Shown: positions 1-9,150 of the stretch, in pieces
Layout of the letters: every line of letters begins with the position of its first letter
How positions within the stretch are numbered: position 1 is the first letter of the stretch
DNA from: Marinilabiliaceae bacterium JC017
GTDB lineage: Bacteria > Bacteroidota > Bacteroidia > Bacteroidales > Marinilabiliaceae
DNA length: 64,000 bases
Direction of reading: 5' to 3'
Assembly: GCA_004296775.1 (NCBI GenBank)
Contig: RHGE01000008.1
Coordinates: 1 to 64,000 of the forward strand
Made by a program: the position numbers and the translations under genes
Notes under the pieces: model-generated
The model's database searches: none
What the model saw: the letters and a program-made list of their open reading frames with translations, nothing else
Told to the model about the DNA's origin: nothing

Positions 1-131
1 ATATCATAATGGTTGAAGTAATAGGCATGAGAGGCTTCAAAGGAGGGTAGCAAGGCTTCAAAGGTTTCTATATTTATTCCTGTCATTGCCAAAAATCGTT
101 TTGGATTCGTTTTCCACTGCTTACTTTTCAT
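1..131 (-). CDS. DDE-type transposase, N-terminal fragment running off the window
   Basis: The reverse strand has an open frame from the ATG at 131 to the window edge, giving 43 residues. It contains FLAMTGINIETFEALLPSFE, which resembles the N-terminal helical segment (TGL-x-EEF-x-ALLP type) of IS5/IS1182-like DDE transposases. Only the DNA-binding N-terminus is visible, so the catalytic DDE residues lie outside the window. Family assignment is by recognised motif style only. The right end of the insertion sequence should lie somewhere between about 135 and 200, but no inverted repeat can be confirmed without the other end. Confidence 0.55.
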   Translation of the reverse strand, partial: MKSKQWKTNPKRFLAMTGINIETFEALLPSFEASHAYYFNHYD

Positions 132-146
132 ATCTTCTATCTTTTT

Positions 147-305
147 TTACAAAGATATGCTCGCAGGCGCGTTAGTATAACTCTTTAATTTGATATTTTG
201 TCTAATGTACCAGGGGAAAATATAAAGGCCTGTGATGGAAAAAAATATAATAGCCCCCAGTATGATGTAATATTCCGTTTTCAAGGGTAAAATATTGCGT
301 GCCAT
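147..305 (-). CDS. Small single-pass membrane protein or truncated gene (52 aa)
   Basis: Reading from the ATG at 305 gives a 52-residue frame. It has a short polar start (MARNILPLKTEYY), one hydrophobic segment of about 20 residues (IILGAIIFFSITGLYIFPWY), and a basic tail. No convincing Shine-Dalgarno sequence is seen, which is common in Bacteroidota. It lies between the divergent efflux operon and the transposase fragment on the same strand. Its last dozen residues could come from insertion-sequence DNA, so it may be the 5' stub of a larger membrane-protein gene cut by the element. I do not recognise a family. Confidence 0.3.
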   Translation of the reverse strand: MARNILPLKTEYYIILGAIIFFSITGLYIFPWYIRQNIKLKSYTNAPASISL

Positions 306-476
306 AGCGAATTGTTTTCAGCAATTTTACTTCAGCCTGTCAGCTTAGTGAAACTTTTTTAACCAACAGAGACCTGCGTCTAACGAACGGTTAATTTCCG
401 GTAAAATAAAGGAAAAAAACTGTTTTTTACCGTCTCTTTTTATTCGTTCATGCATTCCGGCATTACGTTCAAATAA

Positions 477-508
477 TTTTCCATCCAGATGGGCGACTTA
501 TATACTTG
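477..508 (+). promoter_or_regulatory. Candidate promoter of the RND efflux operon
   Basis: TATACTTG at 501-508 matches the Bacteroidota -7 consensus TAnnTTTG at all but one position. A TTTT run at 477-480 lies 20 bp upstream, where the -33 TTTG element is expected. The predicted start of transcription is about 515, giving a leader of about 45 nt before the adaptor gene. Confidence 0.4.
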
Positions 509-559
509 CCCCCAAATCAATCAATGCAAATCAATTCTTGATATAATACAATAGGCAAA

Positions 560-1705
560 ATGAAAAGAAAAGGATGGTATTTTTTAATTGGCACCCTCAT
601 TATTCTGGGATCACTTTTCTTCACCATATTCCTGGTGAAGAGTAAGCCGGTACCCCAAAAGAATAAGACAGCCGAACATGTGCTCAACATCAAAGCGATG
701 AAAGTGAACAATCACGCGGTGTCTCCTGCAATCCTGTATAAAGGACGGGTGAATGCTTTTGACAATGTAGCACTGGCTTCAGAGGTGTCGGGACGGATCA
801 AGAAGGGAGATGTGGATTTACGTGAAGGTCAATCTTTCCGAAAAGGGGTGTTGCTCGTTGAGATCAATAAAAATGATATGGAAGAAGCCCTGAAATCAGG
901 GAAGAGTAATTTTCTGCGTACCCTTTCGGAGATTCTTCCTGATTTAAGTGTGGATTACCCGGAAGAGTATGCCAAGTGGAAAACCTTCTTCAATGCCATT
1001 GATGTGAATCACCGCTTACCCGTATTACCCAGGGTTACCTCGGAGAAAGAACAGATTTACCTGGCATCAAAAGGGGTGTTGGCAGATTACTACAGCTTAC
1101 GCCAGCAAGAGTTTAACCTGGACAAGTACCAGATTTATGCGCCTTTCGATGGCAGCTTTAAGGAGGTGAAGATGCAGGTGGGTGCTGTGGCCGGGATGGG
1201 CTCCCAGCTTGCCACCATTATTCGCACCGACCGGCTGGAAATCACCGTGCCGGTTTTACCGGCGGATGCCCGTAGCATACAGGTAGGCGATGAGGTAAAC
1301 CTGTACAGCAACAGCCTGAAAAATCAAACGGGTGTGGTGCAACGGGTGGCCGACTTTGTGGATGCGTCTACCCAATCGGTGAATGTTTATGTGACGTACC
1401 TGCCTGGTAACCACAAAGGATTCATGGAAGGGGAGTTTGTCAATGTGGAATTCACACTCCATACCCCGCAGGAAGGCATCCGGATTCCCCGTGAGGCCCT
1501 GTTGAACAATAACCGTGTGTATTGTATTGAGGGTGCCCGTTTGAAGACCGTAAATGTTCAGGTCATTGGGTTGTACGATGACTACGTGGTGGTGTCAGGC
1601 ATTTCTGATGACGCCTTGGTGGTGATTGAATCGGTGGCAAGTGTATCGGCCAATACCCGGATAAATCCAATCATTAAAACGGAACAGTGGCAAGAAAATA
1701 ACTAG
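560..1705 (+). CDS. RND efflux periplasmic adaptor (membrane fusion protein)
   Basis: This 381-residue protein is the periplasmic adaptor that links an inner-membrane RND pump to an outer-membrane channel. Residues 7-25 form a hydrophobic N-terminal anchor or uncleaved signal (FLIGTLIILGSLFFTIFLV). A barrel-sandwich hybrid half follows (VALASEVSGRIKKGDVDLREGQSF, about residues 68-92, quoted in part), then a short hairpin and the second lipoyl half (YAPFDGSFKEVKMQVGAVAG). The C-terminal beta-barrel and membrane-proximal domains include IRIPREALL. It is the first gene of a three-gene operon, and its TAG overlaps a possible GTG of the permease gene. HlyD/AcrA family membership is clear; the substrate is not visible. 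No regulator gene is adjacent in the window. Confidence 0.92.
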   Translation: MKRKGWYFLIGTLIILGSLFFTIFLVKSKPVPQKNKTAEHVLNIKAMKVNNHAVSPAILYKGRVNAFDNVALASEVSGRIKKGDVDLREGQSFRKGVLLVEINKNDMEEALKSGKSNFLRTLSEILPDLSVDYPEEYAKWKTFFNAIDVNHRLPVLPRVTSEKEQIYLASKGVLADYYSLRQQEFNLDKYQIYAPFDGSFKEVKMQVGAVAGMGSQLATIIRTDRLEITVPVLPADARSIQVGDEVNLYSNSLKNQTGVVQRVADFVDASTQSVNVYVTYLPGNHKGFMEGEFVNVEFTLHTPQEGIRIPREALLNNNRVYCIEGARLKTVNVQVIGLYDDYVVVSGISDDALVVIESVASVSANTRINPIIKTEQWQENN

Positions 1706-1710
1706 TGAAC

Positions 1711-4700
1711 ATGAAGAAACTGCTATCAACATTTGTAAAATACCCGTTCTACGGAAAAGTTATCATCGTTATTCTGGCGCTGATCGGCGGCATTGCCATG
1801 GTCAGCATGAAGAAGGGTACCTTTCCCATGGTAGAATCCAGGATTATTACTGTTAGTGTAAGCTACCCGGGAGCCACTCCCAAAGAGATGGACGAAGGGG
1901 TAACCACTCTCATAGAAAACTCCATCCGCGGTATTCCCGGTATCAAGGAGTTTTCATCCCAGTCGCGGGAAAATGTAGCTTCTGTGACCATTGAAGGATT
2001 TGCTACCTATGACATGGACGAGCTGCTCAGTGATGTGAAGAACGCAGTGGACGGCATCTCCAACTTTCCGGCGGATGCTGAAAAACCCGTTGTTTCCAAG
2101 AACCGGAGTAAAGACATGGCCATGTTCATCACCCTGGTGGCAAAAAATAACGACTTACTGTTACTGAATAAAGAGGCCAACCGGGTGGAGGATGATTTTC
2201 TGGCATCGGGGATTATTTCACAAGTAACCATTTTCGGCTTACCTCAAAAACTGGAGCTGTCGGTGGATGTGGATGAAACCCAACTGCAGCGCTACAGCAT
2301 TACCTTTTCTGACATTCGAAATGCCATTGCGGCCAATAACCTCGACATTCATGGAGGCACCATTCGTAACCCACGGGAAGAGATCAAAGTGATCAGCCGC
2401 CGGCGTTCGGTTGATCCGGATATGATCCGGCAAATTGCGGTGAAGACCAATGCCGACGGACGGGTGATTACCGTGGGTGATCTGGCTACTGTAACCCTGC
2501 GCTTTGAAGAGACCCCCAACCACAGTTTTATGGAAGGGAATCCCAGTGCAACCATCATGATTCAAAAACTGATGGAGGAGGACCTGGAGGAGATATCCGA
2601 CTACGTGCACGATTACATGGAGGATTACAATGCCACCCATGCTGATACCCAAATAAAGGTGATTCATGACTTCTTACGCATCATCAACAACCAGTTATCC
2701 ATCCTCATTGATAACGGTATCCTGGGGGTTGTCCTGGTGGTTCTGATGTTATCCTTGCTGCTGAATTTCAGGTTGTCATTATGGGTGGCCTGGGGAATTC
2801 CGGCCTCTTTCCTGGGTATGTTTATCATTGCCATTATCAACGGGGTTACCATCAATATCATTTCTCTCTTCGGAATGATTCTGATCATCGGTATTCTTGT
2901 GGATGATGGCGTGGTAATCGGAGAGAATATCTTCACCCACTTTGAGATGGGGAAAAGCCCTCGCCGGTCGGCCATTGACGGAACCATGGAAGTGTTACCG
3001 GCAGTGCTCACATCGGTTTCCACCACCATCATCGCCTTCATGCCATTGTTTTTTGTGGAAGGAAGCCTGGAGATGATGAAAGAGATGGCCTTTGTGGTAG
3101 TAGCTTGTTTGCTTATCTCCATGATGGAAGGCATGTTTGTGTTACCCGGACACCTGGCCAGTCCAAAAGTACTGAAGGAAACCAATGGGAAATCGTTTTA
3201 TGGTAAGGTACGACGTTACACCGATAAGTTTATTTTCTTGATTCGGGATAAGTCCTATACTCCCCTTCTCAACCGTGTTTTGTCTCATAAAGGCATTACG
3301 TTGACAGTAGTTACCGGCTTAACCATTATTACGGTGGGTTTAATGGCCGGAGGACGAATTCCGTTTACCTTCTTCCCTTCGTCACCATCCGATATGTTTT
3401 CGGTGGATCTGGCCCTGAAACCCGGTGTAAATGAACAGAAGACCATTGACCGGCTGGCCTGGATTGAGTCTCAGATATGGGAGGTCAACAAGGAGCTCAT
3501 GAAACAGCATAATGATACGGCATCTTACGTTTCGTCCACCCTGGTAACCGTTGGGAATGCTTTTGACGGAACGGAGACAGGGCCAAATGCGGGAATGATC
3601 CGTGTATTCCTTAATCCGCTGCACAATGAATTGGTCAACGACCAGGTGATTAAGCGGGCTATCTCGGAACGAACCGTGGATAATATGCCAGAGGCCTATA
3701 AATATGCAGTGGGTGCCTCGAGCCGTTTCGGCGCACCGGTCTCCATCAGTTTGTTGGGATATGAAGCAGATGATCTGGAACAGGCCAAGAATGAACTCGA
3801 AGAGGAACTGGCTAAGATGCCTTCACTGTTTAACATCACCAACAATAGTCAGTTGGGTAGTCAGGAAATTAACATCAAACTAAAGCCGGAGGCCTATGTG
3901 TTGGGATTGACCCAGTCATCCCTCATGGAACAGGTTCGTTCCGGTTTTTTTGGAGGCCTGGCACAGCGCATGCAAAATGGTAAAGACGAGATATGGATTT
4001 ATGTCCGTTACCCCCACTCCAATCGTCAATCGGTGGGCCAGTTGGAGAACATGATGATCAACACCCCCCAGGGACAGTTTCCTTTGGCCCGGGTAGCAGA
4101 ATTGACCACGGCCCGAAGCCTCAATACCATCAACCGGTTCAACGGCCGGCGCGAAATCAGGGTGGATGCTTACACCAGGGATCAGGCGGAACCCGTCCCT
4201 CCCATCCTGGAGTATGTGGAGTCGTCTATTCTGCCTGACATTTTGAAAAACCACCCCGAAATCTCCTTTATGCACCAGGGACAGCAAAAGGATTCGGGCG
4301 AACAGATGGGCAGCATTTTTAAATATTTTGGCATGGCATTCCTGGTCATCGTGCTCATCATCATGATCTACTTCAAATCCTTTGCCCAGGGGTTGATGGT
4401 GTTGATGATGATACCATTCGGGTTTCTGGGAGCCATCTGGGGACACGGGATCCATGGTGAACCGGTTTCCATGATGAGTCTGTGGGGACTGATAGCCTTG
4501 TCGGGAACCATTATCAACGATGCCATTGTGTACATGGCCAAGTTCAACCAGAATCTGGTGAAGGGGATGAAACTACTGGAAGCCATCATTGATGCCGGAA
4601 AGTCGCGCTTCAGGCCCATCTTTTTAACCTCGGTGACGACAGTATCAGGGTTGATGCCGCTGATTCTGGAGCGAACTCCCGATGCTAAGTTTTTGATTCC

Positions 4701-4917
4701 AATGGCCATTTCACTGGCCTATGGTATCCTGTTTGGCACCTTCTTTATCCTCATTGTACTGCCGGTGACGATTAAGCTATTCAATAGTGCTCATGTAAGG
4801 CTCAAACAGCTTTTTTCCAGTGAGGTGATTACACCGGAATCAGTGGAGGTAGCAGTCATCAACCACCAAATTGATGAACGGCTGCAAAACTCCATGGGGA
4901 AATCCTTTGGGGAATAA
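1711..4917 (+). CDS. RND efflux transporter permease (AcrB/hydrophobe family)
   Basis: This protein of about 1,068 residues is the inner-membrane, proton-driven pump of a tripartite exporter. The typical RND layout is seen: TM1 near residue 20, a large periplasmic loop, TM2-6 about residues 330-500, a second loop, and TM8-12 from about residue 880. TM4 carries the paired aspartates of the proton relay in ILVDDGVVIGENIF. FPMVESRIITVSVSYPGATP and GIPGIKEFSSQSRENVASV match porter-domain motifs. The start is either the ATG at 1711 or a GTG at 1705 that overlaps the stop of the adaptor gene; I prefer the ATG. It lies between adaptor and channel genes, consistent with a complete export operon. The adaptor and channel are of general drug-efflux rather than metal type. 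The substrate is unknown. Confidence 0.93.
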   Translation: MKKLLSTFVKYPFYGKVIIVILALIGGIAMVSMKKGTFPMVESRIITVSVSYPGATPKEMDEGVTTLIENSIRGIPGIKEFSSQSRENVASVTIEGFATYDMDELLSDVKNAVDGISNFPADAEKPVVSKNRSKDMAMFITLVAKNNDLLLLNKEANRVEDDFLASGIISQVTIFGLPQKLELSVDVDETQLQRYSITFSDIRNAIAANNLDIHGGTIRNPREEIKVISRRRSVDPDMIRQIAVKTNADGRVITVGDLATVTLRFEETPNHSFMEGNPSATIMIQKLMEEDLEEISDYVHDYMEDYNATHADTQIKVIHDFLRIINNQLSILIDNGILGVVLVVLMLSLLLNFRLSLWVAWGIPASFLGMFIIAIINGVTINIISLFGMILIIGILVDDGVVIGENIFTHFEMGKSPRRSAIDGTMEVLPAVLTSVSTTIIAFMPLFFVEGSLEMMKEMAFVVVACLLISMMEGMFVLPGHLASPKVLKETNGKSFYGKVRRYTDKFIFLIRDKSYTPLLNRVLSHKGITLTVVTGLTIITVGLMAGGRIPFTFFPSSPSDMFSVDLALKPGVNEQKTIDRLAWIESQIWEVNKELMKQHNDTASYVSSTLVTVGNAFDGTETGPNAGMIRVFLNPLHNELVNDQVIKRAISERTVDNMPEAYKYAVGASSRFGAPVSISLLGYEADDLEQAKNELEEELAKMPSLFNITNNSQLGSQEINIKLKPEAYVLGLTQSSLMEQVRSGFFGGLAQRMQNGKDEIWIYVRYPHSNRQSVGQLENMMINTPQGQFPLARVAELTTARSLNTINRFNGRREIRVDAYTRDQAEPVPPILEYVESSILPDILKNHPEISFMHQGQQKDSGEQMGSIFKYFGMAFLVIVLIIMIYFKSFAQGLMVLMMIPFGFLGAIWGHGIHGEPVSMMSLWGLIALSGTIINDAIVYMAKFNQNLVKGMKLLEAIIDAGKSRFRPIFLTSVTTVSGLMPLILERTPDAKFLIPMAISLAYGILFGTFFILIVLPVTIKLFNSAHVRLKQLFSSEVITPESVEVAVINHQIDERLQNSMGKSFGE

Positions 4918-4958
4918 CCGGGAAAAAGTATCAGAATACGTAATCTAATGGAAGAAAA

Positions 4959-6254
4959 ATGAAAAAACTCATCATAGCAATATTATCATGTATGGTTCTG
5001 CCAGCCGTGGCGCAGAAGGCCGACAGCCTGACGCTGGAAAAGGCCATTGAGCTGGCGCTGGAAAACAATTATGGGATTGTGATTGCCGGTAAAAACCTGG
5101 AGGTGTCACAGACCAACAATGCCTGGGGAAATACAGGAGCCCTGCCCACCGTCTCTTTTAACGGGTCGGGCAGCAAGCAATGGAACTGGGCCGATGACGA
5201 TGATTATACCAATAATCAGCTAAGCGGAACAGTAGATGTCAATTGGGTGGTATTCCGGGGCTTTTCTGCGAGGATTCAGAAAAAACGATTGGAAGAGCTG
5301 GAAAAACTATCACAGGGGAATCTGTCCATCACCGTGGAAAACACCATTGTCGATGTCATCCTGTCGTATTACACCATCTTGCTGGAGCAGAAGAAGACCT
5401 TTATCGCCAGGCAAAACATGGAATTGTCCAACGACCGGTATGCCCGGGAGCAGAGAAAGAAGGAGTTGGGCAATGTGGAAACCTACGAATTGCTGCAGGC
5501 CCAGAATGCCTACCTGGAAGATAAATCGGACTACCTGCTGGCCGAGTCCAACTATCGCAATGCCGTGAGGCAGTTAAATTACCTGATGGCTGAGCCCCTG
5601 GGACAGCGTTATACATTCATATCCACCTTTAGTCCCGAGACTTCGGAATTTGAGTATGATAACCTGGTGGCTAAAATGAAGTCGAACAACAACACCTTGC
5701 GCAACCAGTATCTCAACCTCGAAATAGCCCGTCTGGAAGTGAAGTCGGCTAAAAGTGCCTATTACCCCACCATTTCAGCAACGGCATCGGGAGGTTACTC
5801 CGGTTCGGAAACCGATTATGCGACCCTGAATGAACGGGATATGGATAACTCGGGCTATAACACCCGTGCCGGCCTTTCCATGACCTACTCCATTTTTGAA
5901 GGCGGTACCCGCAAACGGGCCGTGCAGGTGGCCAGGGTACAGGAAACCATTGCCAATGTGGAAACCCGGGAAATGGAACAGACACTCGAAAACCAGTTGG
6001 CACAGGAGTTTGATCTGTATGAGGTCAGGAAAGAGCTGTTACACCTTTCGCAAGAGAACCTGAAAGCAGCCAAACTCAATTTTGAGCTGACCCAAAAGAA
6101 GTTCGAGAACGGATCCATTAATTCGTTTAACTACCGCGATGTGCAACAAATCTACCTCAATGCCGCGCTGAAAAATCAAAATGCTATTTACAGCCTGGTA
6201 CAAAGCTACCATACCCTGATGCGCTTAACAGGGGGAATATTGGATATATATTGA
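4959..6254 (+). CDS. TolC-family outer-membrane efflux protein
   Basis: This 431-residue protein has a cleavable signal peptide (MKKLIIAILSCMVLPAVAQ) followed by the duplicated coiled-coil/beta-barrel repeat of TolC-like channels. The first repeat starts with LTLEKAIELALENNYGI; the second includes ARLEVKSAKSAYYPTISATA and ends with a long helical stretch. It would form the outer-membrane exit duct for the pump encoded upstream. It starts 41 bp after the permease gene and is followed by a strong terminator at 6291, so it closes the operon. Confidence 0.92.
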   Translation: MKKLIIAILSCMVLPAVAQKADSLTLEKAIELALENNYGIVIAGKNLEVSQTNNAWGNTGALPTVSFNGSGSKQWNWADDDDYTNNQLSGTVDVNWVVFRGFSARIQKKRLEELEKLSQGNLSITVENTIVDVILSYYTILLEQKKTFIARQNMELSNDRYAREQRKKELGNVETYELLQAQNAYLEDKSDYLLAESNYRNAVRQLNYLMAEPLGQRYTFISTFSPETSEFEYDNLVAKMKSNNNTLRNQYLNLEIARLEVKSAKSAYYPTISATASGGYSGSETDYATLNERDMDNSGYNTRAGLSMTYSIFEGGTRKRAVQVARVQETIANVETREMEQTLENQLAQEFDLYEVRKELLHLSQENLKAAKLNFELTQKKFENGSINSFNYRDVQQIYLNAALKNQNAIYSLVQSYHTLMRLTGGILDIY

Positions 6255-6290
6255 CTGCAATCATGATTAAAGATTGATTTGATTAGAAAG

Positions 6291-6322
6291 AAAGGCTTCC
6301 TGCAACGGCGGGAAGCCTTTTG
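6291..6322 (+). terminator. Rho-independent terminator of the RND operon
   Basis: AAAGGCTTCC at 6291-6300 pairs perfectly with GGAAGCCTTT at 6311-6320, with a 10-nt loop and a T-rich end. It lies 37 bp after the TolC-family stop codon. Confidence 0.85.
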
Positions 6323-6326
6323 TCTG

Positions 6327-6402
6327 AACAGTGAGCAGTAAACAGTGAACAGTAAACAGTGAGCAGTGAGCAGTGAGCAGTGAACAGTAAACAATGAAAA
6401 GT
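6327..6402. repeat. 7-bp tandem repeat (AACAGTG/AGCAGTG units)
   Basis: About eleven consecutive heptamers of the form ARCAGTR run without a phase break from about 6327 to 6402, decaying at the right end to AACAATG and AAAAGTG. The array follows the operon terminator directly and shows no gene. Confidence 0.85.
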
Positions 6403-6423
6403 GAGTGCAGAGTATCAGATTCA

Positions 6424-6490
6424 CCATCTCAATTTTTCAAATTCTCAGTTTCTAAAATTTTCACCTTCTCAGTTTTTCATCTTCTCATTT
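6424..6490. repeat. 8-bp-period TTTTC array (reverse of a GAAAA array)
   Basis: On the reverse strand the stretch reads as GAAAA/GAGAA cores spaced almost exactly 8 bp apart. The same kind of array is found forward at 29828-29874 and 30627-30690. A short open frame across this stretch is a by-product of the repeat. Confidence 0.7.
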
Positions 6491-6671
6491 TCGCCGGCAC
6501 ATCCCAAAGGTTTCTGCCCTTTTCATGTCCAAAAATATCCATGTTCTATCCCCTATCATCTAATTTCGACATAGACACAGCGTTATGAATACTCTCGAAG
6601 AATCCAATAATATTCCCCGAGAGAAGGTAAATATAGCCCGGGAAATAGAAGATAATGAACGAGAACTTTTT

Positions 6672-6696
6672 ACTTTTCTGGCTTGTCCAGGTTAGG
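6672..6696. repeat. 25-bp dispersed repeat with copies near 47863 and 57371
   Basis: ACTTTTCTGGCTTGTCCAGG plus the next five bases recurs at 47862-47886 and, with changes, at 57371-57395. Those two copies sit at the end of a longer shared segment of about 100 bp; here only the end is recognisable. It contains the inverted pair CTGG-CTTGT-CCAG. Confidence 0.7.
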
Positions 6697-6844
6697 TAAT
6701 CCAATTTTTCTATTGTGCCGACCAAAGGTCAAGGGTAAAATGACAAAGCAGGGGGCTTCAAGTGATTTTTAAGTGCCACGGATAACTGCAGAGGAAGCAC
6801 AGTGAACCACAAAAACAGTTTCAGTCCAATAAAATCCACAAGTC

Positions 6845-7248
6845 ATGTCACCGTTAACCGGTCTCATGTTTACGTTAACCGGTGCCGTGGCAATATTTTC
6901 CGGTGATGTTTCAACGTAAAAACATCACGTGTATACGTGTACCGTTCATTGGGCAACATGTACCGGAGGTTCGTTTGCAAAAACAGGTGTTATTTCAACA
7001 TTTTTTTGCCTCTGGTTAACGTCAAAACAGACCCAAAAATGCAAACCGGTCACCCGTTAACGTGTACCGGTCATGTTTCTACGTTAAAACATCACATGTA
7101 CAAGTGTACAGCCCAATAGTATACGTTTCCCGGTCAGCGGTTAATGTGTACCTGGCACCGGGCAACGTTTCCCAAACAGCTGTATACGCTGACGGGACAA
7201 TGGTTGACACTGACCGATTTTCGTTCAATGGATTAACCATCTGTAAAA
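6845..7248. repeat. 21-bp-period degenerate tandem repeat (AACGTGTACCGGT-type units)
   Basis: Units begin at 7060, 7081, 7102, 7123, 7144, 7165, 7186, 7207 and 7228 with an unbroken 21-bp spacing. The typical unit start is ACGTGTACCGGTCA, with many variants. Similar units (GTTAACCGGT, GTACCGTTCA) extend upstream to about 6845, with one 1-bp phase slip near 7040. Read in frame, units give seven-residue blocks such as VNVYRSC, VYVSRSA, VNVYLAP and GNVSQTA, but stop codons and the slip break a long reading frame. No gene is supported here. Confidence 0.85.
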
Positions 7249-7292
7249 GGCTGTATCCATACACCCCCGTTCAGCGAAGCGTCTCGCTTCGT

Positions 7293-7500
7293 TATTAGTT
7301 GAAGAAAAATTATAACGACCGCACCCCAGTGTTCAATCCTCCGTAAGCCTCCCGTTTTGTATCCTTTCGCCGAGCACGTTTCCTTGCTTTACTTTATTTG
7401 AATAATGCTTATGGTGTGAATTTGAGATTAATGTTTAATTTAGGGGACGGAATTTTTCGACAAAGAATGGGATGGGCATATGTAAGATATAAAGCCTATG
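7293..7500 (+). repeat. Y module, copy 1 (upstream flank of an orphan gene)
   Basis: This stretch matches 36723-36907 closely and 10636-10800 more distantly. Shared landmarks are ATTAGTTGAAGAAAAATTAT, CAATCCTCCGTAA, TATCCTTTCGCC, TTTATTTGAATAATG, and GACAAAGAATGGGATGGGCA just before unrelated sequence begins. A perfect hairpin CGAAGCG-TCT-CGCTTCG lies just upstream at 7275-7291 and recurs imperfectly at 12264-12280. In each copy a different gene follows. Confidence 0.75.
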
Positions 7501-7547
7501 CTTTATATCCCAAGTTGTTCTTCATGCAAACCAACCATATTTCAAAA

Positions 7548-7958
7548 ATGAAAGTGTTATTTGAGACAGATCAATTGATAATTGAACATGAATTTGAAAG
7601 TGCTTTTCTAATTGATAAGAGTTCAGGAAAAAAAGTTGTTTCAGATGATTTTTATGGAGACCCAGAGTGTGGATTGATAAGTAGTAATAATGATTGGGCA
7701 ATTATTGCTGGTGAACACTTAACTGCTTGGAGAAAAAGCGTACCAGAAGAAGATCAATTAGTTCGCATTGAAAATGAGGACTTACAGTTGATTAAAGAAA
7801 TGAGATTAAAAACTCAGGATACAATTGAAATATTGATAGATCCTTGGAGTGAAAAGTCGGTAATATGGGAAATGAATATTAATGATTTGAGTTACAAAAA
7901 GATTAAAGACTTCCCTAATTCTCAGGAAACAAAGTACACAGATAAAATAGATTGGTAA
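7548..7958 (+). CDS. Orphan cytosolic protein in X/Y-flanked unit (136 aa)
   Basis: The frame is open from further upstream, but the ATG at 7548 is the better start because sequence before it belongs to the repeated Y module. The product begins MKVLFETDQLIIEHEFES, is acidic, and has no signal peptide or membrane segment. It contains DDFYGDPECGLISSNNDWAI and ends in TDKIDW. Base composition is strikingly AT-rich compared with the efflux genes on both sides, which suggests transfer. I do not recognise the family. Size, charge and context resemble immunity proteins of polymorphic toxins, but that is only inference. Confidence 0.55.
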   Translation: MKVLFETDQLIIEHEFESAFLIDKSSGKKVVSDDFYGDPECGLISSNNDWAIIAGEHLTAWRKSVPEEDQLVRIENEDLQLIKEMRLKTQDTIEILIDPWSEKSVIWEMNINDLSYKKIKDFPNSQETKYTDKIDW

Positions 7959-8133
7959 TAAAAAACACGAAAGCACAAGCCATCATAAAGTAGCCCTGGC
8001 TTTGGTGAGCTTTGGGAGTTCAGTTCCCGCGCCATCTAAGGCACAAACAAGAAAGCGAATATACCACACGCACCCATGTCCACTTCATATGGTGAGACCG
8101 TTACACCCCATTTAAAACACAAAACATACAAGA

Positions 8134-8658
8134 TTGAATTTTAAACAACAAATAGCTAAGTATAGAACCGGCAACCTATCAGACTGTCAACTACCTGACA
8201 TTGCTATATTAGGAATGCAAGAAGGTTTAGATTCTGAGTCATTAGTGATTCTTGCAGGTTTAAGTAAAAATGAAAGCTCATTTGTAATAATTGAGTATTT
8301 TGAAAAAGCCCTTGAAGAATTAAAACTAAGATTACCAGAAAGAAGAGAAGCAGCTTTGTTATACGCAGACGGATTAATTGATGATATTCTAAATGGAAAA
8401 CGAGAATTAATTGATGGAATTTATGAAATAAAAGATGATGCAATAAATAGCTTTGACTTCTTTTCTGAAAGTAAAAAGTATTGTTACGACAGTATTGGAT
8501 TTGAAGCTGTCTATGCATTGTTTGAAGATTATTATGACATAAATGAATATGGAAGCAGTTGGAGCGAAAAGAAGAAAACGAAAATGAAGAATAAAATTAA
8601 AACTGAACTGCTATTAGAATTAAAGAAGTGGAAGAATATAATAAAAAACGGGGTGTAA
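8134..8658 (+). CDS. Orphan helical protein in X/Y-flanked unit (174 aa)
   Basis: The frame begins at a TTG (8134) and encodes a mostly alpha-helical, lysine- and glutamate-rich cytosolic protein. It has a run FEKALEELKLRLPERREAA and a very basic C-terminus (SEKKKTKMKNKIKTE, then KKWKNIIKNG). No signal peptide is seen. The gene is strongly AT-rich. The intergenic stretch before it (7959-8133) shows nothing recognisable. The stop codon lies at the first bases of the repeated X module, so the gene end and module boundary coincide. I do not recognise the family; an immunity-type role is possible but unproved. The TTG start is uncertain and the 5' end may be truncated. Confidence 0.5.
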   Translation: MNFKQQIAKYRTGNLSDCQLPDIAILGMQEGLDSESLVILAGLSKNESSFVIIEYFEKALEELKLRLPERREAALLYADGLIDDILNGKRELIDGIYEIKDDAINSFDFFSESKKYCYDSIGFEAVYALFEDYYDINEYGSSWSEKKKTKMKNKIKTELLLELKKWKNIIKNGV

Positions 8659-9150
8659 TCGAGTAGCCAGCCGCCAGGCCAATAGCCTGGCGGAAAAGCT
8701 CTCACACCACCGTAGTACGCGGGCTTCGCCCCTTCCTTTCGCTCCAAAATGTCACCGGACATTTCAATCTCAGGAACATATACGGCGGTTCTCTACATCA
8801 TGGGGAATAGTGAAATATGATTTGTCGGTAAAGATGATAACATTTGTTTGTACATAGAAGCCAGAAAGATATCGCTACGTTTCTGGAGCCTTTCGGCAGT
8901 AAACGTATTCCAGCGATACTGTCCCCAGGATATGAACCAGGCCTCGATGATCCGAAGCGCGCAAGCCCGTTAAATAAGCGGGCCGGCGCAGGCGCGACGA
9001 AAATGAATGCGGGAATTCTAGCTTGCGGGTTGGAAAAAATTCATCGAGGAGGTGGGCTGAAGCTTTTATTTGACTAGCGTTTTTTGCTTCGTTTTTGGGG
9101 CAATGCCAAAAATAAAGTAGGGTTTGGGACGAAGTCCCGATAAAAAACAT
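8656..9150 (+). repeat. X module, copy 1 (downstream flank), longest copy
   Basis: It opens with AATCGAGTAGCCAGCCGCC, then a GC hairpin GCCAGGC-CAATA-GCCTGGC, then AGCTCTCACACCACCGTA and TATACGGCGGTTCTCTACAT. Copies start at 10291 and 11992. Its distal part (about 8930-9150: GATCCGAAGCGCGC, AAGCGGGC, GGTTTGGGACGAAGTCCC) is shared with 10570-10635 and, inverted, with 30050-30230. Short open frames on both strands are repeat by-products; no gene is supported. Confidence 0.75.

Noticed and set aside
6845-7248. CRISPR array
   Set aside because: The period is 21 bp with degenerate units and no distinct spacers; no cas gene is near.
8844-9077. 77-codon forward frame in the X module
   Set aside because: Related frames in other copies (10478-10693, 30051-30323) are shifted or broken, so current coding is not supported, although an ancient coding origin is possible.
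8656-9150. Group II intron remnant (the TATACGGCGGTTC segment recalls intron domain V)
   Set aside because: No reverse-transcriptase frame, no GAAA-loop domain V fold could be drawn, and the module abuts different genes each time.
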